Source of the DNA: Pseudonocardia sp. DSM 110487
Lineage (GTDB): Bacteria; Actinomycetota; Actinomycetes; Mycobacteriales; Pseudonocardiaceae
Length of the DNA: 64,000 nucleotides
Direction of reading: 5' to 3'
Assembly (NCBI RefSeq): GCF_019468565.1
Contig: NZ_CP080521.1
Coordinates: 5,208,001-5,272,000 of the forward strand
This document shows positions 24,858-35,352 of this stretch, in pieces. A model generated the notes under the pieces. The model saw only the letters and a list, made by a program, of their open reading frames with translations. It had not been told where the DNA came from and ran no database searches. Position 1 is the stretch's first letter. Every line of letters starts with the position of its first letter. A program made the position numbers and the translations under genes.

Positions 24858-24913
24858 TCCGGCGAACCTACTGACTCATGCAACCGATCCCGTGGATGCT
24901 CCGTCCTTGAGGC

Positions 24914-25630
24914 ATGCACCGCGCCACGATCCCGCTGCTCGCCGTCACGTTCGCAACGGCCGCGCTGGCCCTGTCGGGCTGCTCGGCGGCCGCGGCGGCC
25001 CCGCCCGGGTCGGCGGCACCGCCCGCCATCACCGCCCGCGCGGTCGGCACCGTCGTCGCCGCGCCGGACACCGCCACCGTTGTGCTCGGCGTCGAGACCC
25101 GCGACCGGAGCGCGACCGCGGCGCTGACCGCCAACTCCGAACGCGCGAACGCCGTGATCGGCGTGCTGCAGGGTGCGGGCGTGGCGGCCGCCGACATCCG
25201 CACGAGCCAGCTCACCGTGTACCCCACCACAGCGCCGGAGACCGGCCGGATCACCGGTTACGAGGTGAGCAACCAGGTCACCGCCACCCTGCACGACATC
25301 GCGGCGGCCGGCGCGGTGATCGACCAGGCCGCCGCGGCCGCCGCCGATGCCATCCGCGTGCAGACGATCCAGTTCTCCATCGCGGACGAGAGCACCGCGC
25401 GGGCCGAGGCACGTGCCGACGCGGTGCGGAGCGCGCTCGCCCAGGCGCGGCAGCTCGCCGACGCGGCGGGCGTCGGTCTGGGCCCGGTCCGCTCGATCGT
25501 CGAGCTGTCGGGCGAGCAGCCGCCGACGCCCTACAAGGCCGAGGCCGACCGCGCTCAGCTTGCGGTGCCGATCCAGCCCGGCACGCAGGAGCTGACTGTC
25601 ACGGTGGAAGTGGTGCACGACATCGCGTGA
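24914..25630 (+). CDS. SIMPL (DUF541) domain lipoprotein
   Basis: This is a 238-residue exported protein. The N-terminus has a signal peptide with the lipobox LSGC at 20-23, so it should be lipid-anchored outside the membrane. The rest is a SIMPL/DUF541 domain: ITARAVGTVVAAPDTATVVLGVE near the start, the LTVYPTT and GYEVSNQVTATL middle segments, and QELTVTVEVVHDIA at the C-terminus. Proteins of this family are periplasmic or surface oligomers of uncertain function, sometimes tied to oxidative stress. A large inverted repeat follows the stop. ATG 24914 is used; there is little room for another start. Confidence 0.88.
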   Translation: MHRATIPLLAVTFATAALALSGCSAAAAAPPGSAAPPAITARAVGTVVAAPDTATVVLGVETRDRSATAALTANSERANAVIGVLQGAGVAAADIRTSQLTVYPTTAPETGRITGYEVSNQVTATLHDIAAAGAVIDQAAAAAADAIRVQTIQFSIADESTARAEARADAVRSALAQARQLADAAGVGLGPVRSIVELSGEQPPTPYKAEADRAQLAVPIQPGTQELTVTVEVVHDIA

Positions 25631-25646
25631 GAGGCCCGGCCACTCT

Positions 25647-25765
25647 CCGGTGGTCGAGTAGCGCAGGCCCGCCAGGGCCGGCGCGTATCGAGACCACGTG
25701 CCGATCTCGGGGTGGTGGTCTCGATACGGGCCGGCGCTGGGGCGCCGGCCCTACTCGACCACCGG
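25647..25765. repeat. 119-bp foldback repeat of the GGTCGAGTAG class
   Basis: Outer arms CCGGTGGTCGAGTAG and CTACTCGACCACCGG are perfect reverse complements (15 bp). An inner pair GTATCGAGACCAC and GTGGTCTCGATAC is also perfect (13 bp), with GGCCGGC-rich filler between. Elements with TGGTCGAGTAG and TATCGAGACCA ends are common in intergenic DNA of actinobacteria as I know them. Here the element lies 40 bp before the DUF427 start and may terminate the SIMPL transcript. Confidence 0.85.
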
Positions 25766-25804
25766 GGGCTGGAATGCGCGACCGCGCGGGGCGTTGGGAG
25801 TGGC

Positions 25805-26602
25805 ATGGCTCTCACCCGTGCCGACGGTCCGCTGTCCGCGGCCGCGCCCGCCACCGTCAACTACCGGATCGACGGGCCGGCCCACAAGCTGCTCATGCAC
25901 CCGTTCCCGCGCCGCGTGCGCGCCGAGTTCGCCGGCCGCACGGTGCTCGACACCCGCGGCGGCGTGCTCGTCCACGAGACGAACCTCCTCCCGCGGCTGT
26001 ACGTGCCGGAGGAGGACATCGACCAGACCTTGTTCGTGCCCAGCGACCACACCACGCACTGCCCGTTCAAGGGCGACGCCACCTACCGCACGCTGCGCGT
26101 GGACGACCGGGTCGTCGAGAACGCGCTGTGGGCGTACCCGGACCCGCTGCCCGACGCGAAGTGGCTCGCCGGGTACGCGTCCCTCTACTGGGAGGCCGCC
26201 GACGCGTGGTTCGACGAGGACGAGCAGGTGTTCGCGCACCTCACCGACCCGTACACCCGCGTGGACGTGCGGCCCACGAGCCGGCACGTCCAGGTGCTCG
26301 CGGGCGACACCCTCGTCGCCGAGTCGCACCACCCGCTCGTGCTGAACGAGACCGGCCTGCCGGCCCGCTGGTACCTCGCCCCCGAGGACGTGCGCGTGCC
26401 ACTGGAACCCACGGCAACCCGCACCCGCTGCCCGTACAAGGGCGAGGCGAGCTACTGGTCGGTGCGGCTGCCGGACGGCCGGGAGCTCACCGACGCCGTC
26501 TGGTCGTACCCGGAGCCGCTGCCGGAGTCCACCCGCATCGCCGGGCGGCTGAGCTTCCTGCACGAGGGCCTGACCGTCCTCGTGGACGGCGAACCCGAGT
26601 AG
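25805..26602 (+). CDS. Tandem DUF427 protein
   Basis: The 265-residue protein contains two DUF427 domains. Each has the pattern VRAEFAGRTVLDT...LPRLYVPEEDID...CPFKGDATY...WAYPDPLP, repeated as VQVLAGDTLVAES...LPARWYLAPEDVR...CPYKGEASYWSVR...WSYPEPLP. The fold is a small beta-rich domain of unknown function; the CPxKG(D/E)A motif is the family hallmark. ATG 25805 follows GGGAG. No signal peptide is present, so it is cytosolic. A role cannot be assigned; the neighbours (a SIMPL lipoprotein and a convergent MarR gene) do not clarify it. Confidence 0.9.
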   Translation: MALTRADGPLSAAAPATVNYRIDGPAHKLLMHPFPRRVRAEFAGRTVLDTRGGVLVHETNLLPRLYVPEEDIDQTLFVPSDHTTHCPFKGDATYRTLRVDDRVVENALWAYPDPLPDAKWLAGYASLYWEAADAWFDEDEQVFAHLTDPYTRVDVRPTSRHVQVLAGDTLVAESHHPLVLNETGLPARWYLAPEDVRVPLEPTATRTRCPYKGEASYWSVRLPDGRELTDAVWSYPEPLPESTRIAGRLSFLHEGLTVLVDGEPE

Positions 26603-26618
26603 GGCCGGCGGGTGGACG

Positions 26619-27098
26619 TCAGTCGTCGTCCACCAGGAGCGCTTCGAGGGCGGGGAGCGCGGCGACGATCCGCTGCCGCTCCCCGTCACCGAGGCGGACG
26701 AGTCGGCGGGCCACCAGCGCGGTGCGGTGGCTGCGCACCTCGGCCAGCCGCGCGGCGCCCTCGTCGGACAGCACGATCTGCACTCCCCGCGCGTCGTGCG
26801 GGTCGGGGGTGCGGATCACCAGGCCCTGTTCGTCGAGCGCGGCGAGGACCCGGCTCATCGTCGGTGCGGTGACGGCCTCCCGGCGGGCGAGTTCGGACAG
26901 CCGCAGTGGGCCGTGTTGCTCCACCGTGACCAGCGCCGACAGCTGCAGCGGCGGGATCGACTCTCGTCCATCGATGCGAATGCGACGGTGCAGACGGCCG
27001 ACGACGAGCCGCAGCCGAGCGGCGAGCTCGGTCAGCTCCTCGGTTGCCCCGGCCGGCCCGATGTGCTCGGTCTCCATGGACCCGGTGGTCATCGACAC
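26619..27098 (-). CDS. MarR-family transcriptional regulator
   Basis: The 159-residue winged-helix protein has the MarR pattern: LQLSALVTVEQHGPLRLSELARREAVTAPTMSRVLAALDEQGLV for the helix-turn-helix and RTPDPHDARGVQIVLSDEGAARLAEVR for the wing, where the DxRxxxxxLT-type motif appears as DARGVQIVLS. It converges on the DUF427 gene with 16 bp between stops. The coaA gene ends 45 bp upstream on the same strand, so it may be read from its own promoter or from coaA. Its ligand and targets are unknown. Confidence 0.92.
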   Translation of the reverse strand: MSMTTGSMETEHIGPAGATEELTELAARLRLVVGRLHRRIRIDGRESIPPLQLSALVTVEQHGPLRLSELARREAVTAPTMSRVLAALDEQGLVIRTPDPHDARGVQIVLSDEGAARLAEVRSHRTALVARRLVRLGDGERQRIVAALPALEALLVDDD

Positions 27099-27143
27099 AT
27101 GGTGCCAGGTGCCGTCAGAACACGTTCTCAGACCTTCCCCCCA

Positions 27144-28151
27144 TCACACTTTCCGCAGCCTGATCCCGGTGACGTTGTGCTTCGGGCCCTTGCGCAGCAC
27201 GAGCGAGGCACGCCCGCGGGTGGGAAGGATGTTGCGCTCCAGGTTGGGGCCGTTGATCTCGGCCCAGATGCTCTCGGCCCGCGCGGTCGCGCCTGCCTCG
27301 TCGAGCGCCGCGTACCGGCGGAAGTAGGACTCGGGGTTGCGGAACGCGGTCTCACGCAGCCGCAGGAAGCGCTCGACGTACCAGCGGCGGATGTCCTCGG
27401 TCGAGGCGTCCACGAACACCGAGAAGTCGATGAAGTCGCTCACCGCGAGCGCGGGTCCGCCCTCGCGCGACGGCTGGGCGGGCTGGAGCACGTTGAGTCC
27501 CTCCAGCAGCAGGATGTCCGGGCGGTGCACCGTGGAGCGCGCCCCTGGCACGATGTCGTAGGTCAGGTGCGAGTAGACGGGGGCCGACACCTCGGCCCGC
27601 CCCGCCTTGACCTCCGTGACGAACTCCAGCAGCGCCCGCCGGTCGTAGGACTCCGGGAACCCCTTGCGGGTCATCAACCCGCGCCGCTCCAGCTCCGCGT
27701 TGGGATGCAGGAACCCGTCGGTGGTGACGAGCGCCACGCGCGGGTGCTGCGGCCACCTGGCGAGCAGCAGCCGCATGAGCCGGGCGGTCGTGGACTTTCC
27801 CACTGACACCGACCCCGCGATCCCGATGACGAACGGCGTGCGCGCGGTCGTGGCGCCGAGGAACGTCCGGTAGGCGCGGTAGAGCCGCCCGCCCTCCTGC
27901 ACGTGCAGGGTCAGCAGCCGCGACAGCGGCAGGTAGACCTCCCGCACCTCGTCGAGGTCGACCTCGTCACCCAGGCTGCGTACCTGGTCGAGCTCCTCCG
28001 CGGTGAGCGGGAGCGGCGTGTTCGCGCCGAGCCGGGCCCACGACTCACGGTCGAAGTCGACGAACGGCGACGAATCGTGGGATGTCTCCCCGTTCATCGC
28101 CTCTGGTCGGGCCCACGTCTCAGGCAACGCACCGATGCGAGTGCCGCTCAT
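27144..28151 (-). CDS. coaA: Type I pantothenate kinase
   Basis: CoaA phosphorylates pantothenate with ATP, the first step of coenzyme A synthesis. The Walker A motif GIAGSVSVGKSTTARLM is at about residue 110. VTTDGFLHPNAELERRGLMTRKGFPESYD and the NVLQP substrate loop are diagnostic, and the protein ends GIRLRKV as usual. The frame starting at 28151 gives 335 residues; family members are nearer 312-318, so ATG 28097 (MNGETSH) is a reasonable alternative. Neither has a convincing Shine-Dalgarno. It diverges from the CNNM operon. Confidence 0.96.
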   Translation of the reverse strand: MSGTRIGALPETWARPEAMNGETSHDSSPFVDFDRESWARLGANTPLPLTAEELDQVRSLGDEVDLDEVREVYLPLSRLLTLHVQEGGRLYRAYRTFLGATTARTPFVIGIAGSVSVGKSTTARLMRLLLARWPQHPRVALVTTDGFLHPNAELERRGLMTRKGFPESYDRRALLEFVTEVKAGRAEVSAPVYSHLTYDIVPGARSTVHRPDILLLEGLNVLQPAQPSREGGPALAVSDFIDFSVFVDASTEDIRRWYVERFLRLRETAFRNPESYFRRYAALDEAGATARAESIWAEINGPNLERNILPTRGRASLVLRKGPKHNVTGIRLRKV

Positions 28152-28221
28152 GACCCGTCAACCTAGATCCCGCGCGGCCGGATCGCCCCTCTTCGTGACC
28201 GGCGCGACTCCGGCGGGAACC

Positions 28222-28245
28222 GAAACCGGAGCGCACATACACTGA
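28222..28245 (+). promoter_or_regulatory. Possible promoter of leader ORF/CNNM operon
   Basis: A CATACACT stretch at about 28236 is the only -10-like sequence before the leader ORF. GGAAC lies about 19 bp upstream of it at 28217-28221, which would suit an ECF-type -35. The evidence is weak. Confidence 0.25.
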
Positions 28246-28271
28246 GCTCTCCGCTCCAGGAGGAACACGCC

Positions 28272-28385
28272 GTGCCCAGCGCGAGCCCCACCGAACCGGG
28301 CTGCAGTAGCCGGCCGGGTCCGACCCGGCTTCCCGTCACCTGCCCTGCTCGCTCCCCCGCCATCTCCCGGCGAGGCCCTGGATGA
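28272..28385 (+). CDS. Proline-rich 37-residue leader ORF upstream of CNNM genes
   Basis: This small open frame starts at GTG 28272 with a near-perfect AGGAGG eight bases before it, stronger than that of the main gene. It encodes 37 residues, nine of them proline (positions 2, 6, 9, 15, 17, 21, 25, 29 and 36). Its TGA overlaps the ATG of the first CNNM gene in an ATGA junction. The layout is that of a translated leader whose ribosomes re-initiate on the transporter-like gene. Proline-rich leaders control Mg2+ transport genes in other bacteria (for example mgtL). The peptide itself matches nothing I know. Confidence 0.55.
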   Translation: MPSASPTEPGCSSRPGPTRLPVTCPARSPAISRRGPG

Positions 28386-29704
28386 CCGTCCTGCTCTCGG
28401 TCCTCGGCCTGGTCGCGGTCGCCGCCCTCACGCTCGGCACCGCGATCTCGGTGGCGTCGGAGTTCGCGCTCACCGCCCTGGAACGCAGCCAGGTCGACGC
28501 CCACGTCGCCGAGGTCGGGGACCGGCGCGCGAGGGCCGTGCAGCGGGCCCACCGCGGCCTGTCGTTCCAGCTGTCGGGCAGCCAGCTCGGCATCACGGTC
28601 ACCACGCTGGTCACCGGCTACATCGCCGAGCCTGCCATCGCGACGCTGTTCCGGCCAGGTCTCGAGGCGATCGGGTTCTCCCCCGGCCTCGCCGCGGGCA
28701 CCGCCACCGTGCTCTCCCTCCTGCTCGCCACGACCCTGTCGATGGTGTTCGGGGAGCTCGTGCCGAAGAACCTCGCCATCGCGGGGCCGCTGCGCACCGC
28801 CCGCGCCGTCGTCTGGCTGCAAAGCGGTTTCGCCCACGCGTTCCGGTGGCTCATCAACGGTCTCAACAGCGCCGCAAACTCGGTGGTGCGCAGGCTCGGG
28901 GTGGAGCCCGCCGAGGAGCTGCGATCGGCCCGATCGGCACGCGAGCTCAGCTCGCTCGTCCGCACGAGCGCGCAGCACGGCACGCTCGACGCGGGCACCG
29001 CCACGCTGCTGGATCGGTCCCTGCGCTTCACCGACCGGGTGGCAGAGGACCTCATGACACCGCGCGTCCGCGTGGAGTCGCTCGACGCCGACGCCACGGT
29101 CGCGGACATGGTGGCGCTCGCCCGGCGCACCGGCTTCTCCCGGTTCCCGGTGCACAACAGCGACCCGGACGCCGTGCTCGGCGTCGTGCACGTCAAGCAG
29201 GCATTCGGCGTCCAGCCCGCGCACCGCGGCTGCGTCACGGTGGGCGAGATGGTGCAAGAGGTGCCGACGGTGCCCGCGTCCCTGGACGGCGACGAGCTGC
29301 TCACGCGGCTGCGCAGTTCCGGGCTCCAGCTCGCCGTCGTGGTTGACGAGTACGGCGGCACGGCGGGCATCGTCACCCTCGAGGACCTCGTCGAGGAGAT
29401 CGTCGGTGACGTCCGCGACGAGCACGACCGCGCCGAGCAGTCCACCGTGCGCCCGCTCGGCCGCGACAGCTGGCTGGTGTCGGGCCTCCTCCGCGACGAC
29501 GAGGTGGCCGACGCCACCGGCTTCCAGATGCCCACCGGCGCGTACGAGACCCTCGCGGGCCTCGTGCTCACCCGGCTCGGGCGCATCCCCGACGTCGGCG
29601 ACGAGATCACCGTGGACGGGTGGCGGCTGACGGTCATGCGGCGCGACCGCAACCGGATCGCCGAGCTGCGCCTGGCCCGGGCCGGCGCAGAGGAGGCGAC
29701 ATGA
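28382..29704 (+). CDS. CNNM/CorC-family protein with CBS pair (first of two)
   Basis: The 440-residue protein has an N-terminal DUF21 (CNNM) membrane domain with about four hydrophobic segments (residues 1-150, including FGELVPKNLAIAGP). A CBS pair follows at about 215-345 (DLMTPRVRVESLDADATVADM, VVDEYGGTAGIVTLEDLVEEIVGD), and then a CorC_HlyC transporter-associated domain to the end. CNNM/CorC proteins are linked to Mg2+ (and perhaps other cation) efflux. It resembles the mycobacterial Rv1842c. The start ATG 28382 overlaps the leader ORF stop, and its own stop overlaps the next gene by ATGA. Confidence 0.92.
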   Translation: MTVLLSVLGLVAVAALTLGTAISVASEFALTALERSQVDAHVAEVGDRRARAVQRAHRGLSFQLSGSQLGITVTTLVTGYIAEPAIATLFRPGLEAIGFSPGLAAGTATVLSLLLATTLSMVFGELVPKNLAIAGPLRTARAVVWLQSGFAHAFRWLINGLNSAANSVVRRLGVEPAEELRSARSARELSSLVRTSAQHGTLDAGTATLLDRSLRFTDRVAEDLMTPRVRVESLDADATVADMVALARRTGFSRFPVHNSDPDAVLGVVHVKQAFGVQPAHRGCVTVGEMVQEVPTVPASLDGDELLTRLRSSGLQLAVVVDEYGGTAGIVTLEDLVEEIVGDVRDEHDRAEQSTVRPLGRDSWLVSGLLRDDEVADATGFQMPTGAYETLAGLVLTRLGRIPDVGDEITVDGWRLTVMRRDRNRIAELRLARAGAEEAT

Positions 29705-30753
29705 CCTCCGACCTGCTGGCGCTGCTCGCCGCCGTCGCGCTGCTCGGGGCCAACGCGTTCTTCGTCGGCGCCGAGTTCTCGCTGATCTCCGCGCGGCGGG
29801 ACCGCCTCGAGGCGATGGCCGCCGCGGGTACCGCGGCGGCCGGCACCGTGCTGCGCGCACACGCCGACCTGTCCCGGATGCTCGCGGCGTCGCAGCTGGG
29901 CATCACGATCAGCTCGCTTCTCCTCGGCAGGCTCGGCGAACCCGCCGTCGCCCACCTCATCGAGCGCCCACTGGGGTGGCTCGCCGTCCCCGAGGCGCTG
30001 CTGCACCCGATCGCGTTCACGATCTCCCTCGCGATCGTCGTGGTCGCGCACATCCTGCTCGGCGAGATGGTTCCCAAGAACATCGCCATCGCGGGGCCGG
30101 AGCGCACCGCGATCCTGCTGGTCCCGCCGTTCCTCGTCTTCACAACGGTGATGCGGCCGCTGATCGAGCTGTTCAACCTCATCGCCAACGGCGTGCTGCG
30201 GCTGCTGCGGGTGGAACCGCGCGACGAGCTGGAGTCGTCGTTCACGTCCGGCGAGCTCGCCGACCTCATCGCCGAATCCGGCCGTGAAGGCCTTCTCGAC
30301 GACGACGAGTCGCGCCGGCTCACCCGCGCGCTCAGCTCAGCGGAGGCCACAGTGGCCGACGTGCTCGTCCCGGCCTCCGAGCTCGTGACGCTCCCGGCCG
30401 AGCCCACCGTCGGTGACGTCGCCCGCGCCGTCGCCGAAACCGGGTTCTCCCGCTTCCCCGTGCGCGCAGCGACCGGTGACCTCGCCGGCTACCTGCACGT
30501 CAAGGACATCCTCGACCTCGTCGACGACCCGGCGACCGCCGTACCGGGCCCTCGCGTGCGCACGCTGCCCGAGGTACCGACGTCCGTGCGGCTCGACGAG
30601 GCGCTCGCCGTGCTCCGCCGCGCGAGCGCTCACCTCGGCCGCGCCGTCGGCCCCCGCGGCGAGACCGCGGGCCTCGTGGCGATGGAGGACCTCGTCGAGC
30701 ACTACGTGGGCGAGGTCCGCGACGCCACCCACGCCCGCGAACGGCGGGCCTGA
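29701..30753 (+). CDS. CNNM/CorC-family protein, shorter paralogue
   Basis: The 350-residue paralogue has the same DUF21 membrane domain (residues 1-150, GEMVPKNIAIAGPERTA) and a CBS pair, but lacks the C-terminal CorC_HlyC domain. The last CBS is also degenerate: the usual DEYG is replaced by GPRGETAGLVAMEDLVEHYVGEV. This long-plus-short pairing matches mycobacterial Rv1842c-Rv1841c. The two membrane domains could form a heterodimer in which only the first subunit carries the full regulatory tail. Start ATG 29701 is coupled to the first gene. Confidence 0.92.
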   Translation: MTSDLLALLAAVALLGANAFFVGAEFSLISARRDRLEAMAAAGTAAAGTVLRAHADLSRMLAASQLGITISSLLLGRLGEPAVAHLIERPLGWLAVPEALLHPIAFTISLAIVVVAHILLGEMVPKNIAIAGPERTAILLVPPFLVFTTVMRPLIELFNLIANGVLRLLRVEPRDELESSFTSGELADLIAESGREGLLDDDESRRLTRALSSAEATVADVLVPASELVTLPAEPTVGDVARAVAETGFSRFPVRAATGDLAGYLHVKDILDLVDDPATAVPGPRVRTLPEVPTSVRLDEALAVLRRASAHLGRAVGPRGETAGLVAMEDLVEHYVGEVRDATHARERRA

Positions 30754-30812
30754 CCAGCCGTACCGGCCGCTCCCCCGGATCCGGCGGCGGCTCTGCGGTC
30801 GATGCCGTTCGA

Positions 30813-30837
30813 GATGGTCAATCTGTGATTGACCATC
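30813..30837. promoter_or_regulatory. Perfect 11-bp-arm dyad upstream of DUF4037 gene
   Basis: GATGGTCAATC-TGT-GATTGACCATC is a perfect inverted repeat with a 3-base centre, 31 bp before the DUF4037 start. It contains the TCAAT/ATTGA core also found in the neighbouring 30845-30861 dyad. Its position between the CNNM stop and the DUF4037 start fits an operator or, less likely, a terminator of the CNNM operon. Confidence 0.6.
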
Positions 30838-30844
30838 TGTAGGC

Positions 30845-30861
30845 GTCAATGATTCATTGAC
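30845..30861. promoter_or_regulatory. TCAATGA-type palindrome, copy 1
   Basis: GTCAATGA-T-TCATTGAC is a perfect 17-bp palindrome ending 6 bp before ATG 30868. A near-identical copy is at 32063-32079, and both sit within a shared 21-bp block that starts GGC and ends in A. The symmetry suggests a dimeric regulator, but none is encoded nearby. Confidence 0.65.
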
Positions 30862-30867
30862 ACAAGA

Positions 30868-32007
30868 ATGGAGATGCCCGGATCAGGCCGGCTCGCCACC
30901 ATGCCGGGGGTGTTCGTTCCCGGTCTGCAGCTCTGCCGCGCCTTCTACGCCGAAGCCGTCCGCCCGCTCCTCGGCGACGTCCCGCACTCCGGCGCCCGCA
31001 TCGGCCCCGGCTCCGAGGTACTCGGCTTCGACACCCCGCGCTCGGCCGACCACGATTGGGGCCCGCGCCTCGAGGTCTTCGTCTCCCCCGCCGACGCCGC
31101 CCGCATCCCCGAATTGGACCGCAGGCTCGCCGAACACCTCCCCCGCACCTTCCACGGCTGGCCGACGCATTTCGCGCGCATCGAGGGCGACGGCTCCGGC
31201 CGCATGACCCCCACCGACGGCCCGGTCCGGCACCGGGTCGGGATCGCCACCCTCGACGGATGGTGCCGCGACCGGCTCGGCGTGACCTCCGGCACCGTCC
31301 TGCGCCCCACCGACTGGCTGACGCTGCCCACCCAGGCCCTCGCCGAGGTCACCGCGGGCGCCGTCTTCCACGACGGGCTCGGCGAGCTGGAGCCGCTCCG
31401 AGCCGCGCTGGCCTGGTACCCGCCCGACGCCTGGCGGTACGTGCTGGCCTGCCAGTGGCAGCGCATCTCGCAGGAGGAGGCGTTCGTGGGCCGCGCGGGC
31501 GAGGTCGGCGACGAGCTCGGCTCCGCGGTCGTCGCCGCCCGCATCGTCCGCGACCTCATGCGGCTGGCCCTGCTCCTGCACCGGCGCTACCCGCCGTACA
31601 GCAAATGGCTCGGCAGCGCGTTCGCCGCCCTCCCCCTCGCAACCGACCTCGACCCCGTCCTGCGCGGCGCCCTCCGCGCCACCACGTGGCGGGAGCGCGA
31701 GTGGCACCTCAGCACCGCCTACGAGGCCCTCGCGGCCGTCCAGAACGACGCCGGCCTCGCCGAACCGGTCGACCCCACGACCCGGCCCTACTTCGATCGC
31801 CCCTTCCAGGTCCTGAAGGCCGACCGCTTCGCCGACGCGCTCCTCGCCGCCGTCACGGACCCGGCGATCGCCGCGCTCCCCCGCGTCGGCGCCATCGACC
31901 AGCATGCCGACAACACCGACCTCCTCATCGATCCCCCGCGCAGGCAGGCCGTCGCGCACGCCGCCCTCTCCTCCGAGGTGGGCTCAATCCTCCCGGTCGT
32001 CGAGTAG
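30868..32007 (+). CDS. DUF4037 nucleotidyltransferase-fold protein
   Basis: The 379-residue protein matches DUF4037. The start region VFVPGLQLCRAFYAEAVRPLL is followed by IGPGSEVLGFDTPRSADHDWGPRLEVFV, where GS and DHD are placed as in the active site of polymerase-beta-type nucleotidyltransferases. A conserved YPPDAWRYVLACQWQRISQEEAFVGRAGEVGD block follows. It may transfer a nucleotide to a small molecule or protein, but no substrate is known. ATG 30868 is close behind a palindrome and lacks a good Shine-Dalgarno; ATG 30901 (MPGVFVPGLQL) is possible. The gene is framed by near-identical palindromes on both sides. Confidence 0.82.
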   Translation: MEMPGSGRLATMPGVFVPGLQLCRAFYAEAVRPLLGDVPHSGARIGPGSEVLGFDTPRSADHDWGPRLEVFVSPADAARIPELDRRLAEHLPRTFHGWPTHFARIEGDGSGRMTPTDGPVRHRVGIATLDGWCRDRLGVTSGTVLRPTDWLTLPTQALAEVTAGAVFHDGLGELEPLRAALAWYPPDAWRYVLACQWQRISQEEAFVGRAGEVGDELGSAVVAARIVRDLMRLALLLHRRYPPYSKWLGSAFAALPLATDLDPVLRGALRATTWREREWHLSTAYEALAAVQNDAGLAEPVDPTTRPYFDRPFQVLKADRFADALLAAVTDPAIAALPRVGAIDQHADNTDLLIDPPRRQAVAHAALSSEVGSILPVVE

Positions 32008-32030
32008 CACCGGTCTAGTCGACCACCGGG
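31992..32030. repeat. Imperfect GTCGAGTAG-type inverted repeat over stop codon
   Basis: CCCGGTCGTCGAGTAG and CTAGTCGACCACCGGG face each other with a short spacer and two mismatches. The left arm encodes the last residues and stop of the DUF4037 gene. It is a small relative of the foldback at 25647-25765 and may serve as terminator. Confidence 0.6.
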
Positions 32031-32062
32031 AGCCGTCATCGAGTCGTTGGCATTTCGGAGGC

Positions 32063-32079
32063 GTCAATGATTCGTTGAC
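32063..32079. promoter_or_regulatory. TCAATGA-type palindrome, copy 2
   Basis: GTCAATGA-T-TCGTTGAC repeats the palindrome before the DUF4037 gene with one mismatch, 56 bp after its stop. The region from here to the gcvP stop (32204) holds no gene I can support. The two copies could be paired sites for DNA looping or borders of a transferred cassette. Confidence 0.6.
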
Positions 32080-32203
32080 AGCGGTGGTGGTGATCACATG
32101 TATCAGAACGCTGTCAGCGCCCTCCTTGCTGCGGACGGGTGGGGCGGAGGGGACCCGCCCGTCCGCTCCACCCTGTCCGCGGCAAGCCCGGATCAGGCCC
32201 TGC

Positions 32204-35077
<2,874 letters not shown>

Positions 35078-35120
35078 GACGTCCTCCGGGGCAGCGCGGG
35101 CGAGCGGGCAGGGTGGAACC

Positions 35121-35325
35121 GCCCTCCCCCTCTGTCCCGCCCGGCGGCCGGGCACCTGAGAGATTCACCCTGATGCGCCTTCGGCACATCTGGGCTTTCC
35201 CCGTCGGCGGACGGGCATGCCCGTCGCTTTCCAGAGGCGTCTCACCCACGCGGTCCTGCTGCCTGAGAGGTTCCGGGGAGGAGTTGCTCCTTCGGCGCCC
35301 GGCCTTGACCGGGACTCTCCCGCAC
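35121..35325 (-). ncRNA. Tandem glycine riboswitch
   Basis: On the minus strand two successive glycine aptamers are readable. The first (about 35325-35228) contains GGGAGAG, GCCGAAGGAGCAA, CCTCTCAGGCA and AGGACCG. The second (about 35226-35121) contains CGGGGAAAGCC, GCCGAAGGCGCA, AATCTCTCAGGTGCCC and GGGACAGAGGGG. These are the conserved core segments of the class. It lies immediately upstream of gcvP and would switch on glycine breakdown when glycine is high. Just below it a GGGCGG...CCACCCTGCCC hairpin before the GGAGGA may be the expression platform. Confidence 0.93.
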
Positions 35326-35346
35326 GAGATCGGCGACTACCGGGCA

Positions 35347-35352
35347 ATGCTA
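35347..35352 (-). promoter_or_regulatory. Possible -10 element of gcvP riboswitch transcript
   Basis: TAGCAT on the minus strand lies about 22 bp before the first aptamer helix, at the right distance for the transcript start. No clear -35 hexamer is seen. Confidence 0.35.

Noticed and set aside
28152..28381. Mg2+ M-box riboswitch in the CNNM leader
   Set aside because: The gene context suggested one, but the conserved M-box core sequences and long helices are not visible. The leader ORF explains the space better.
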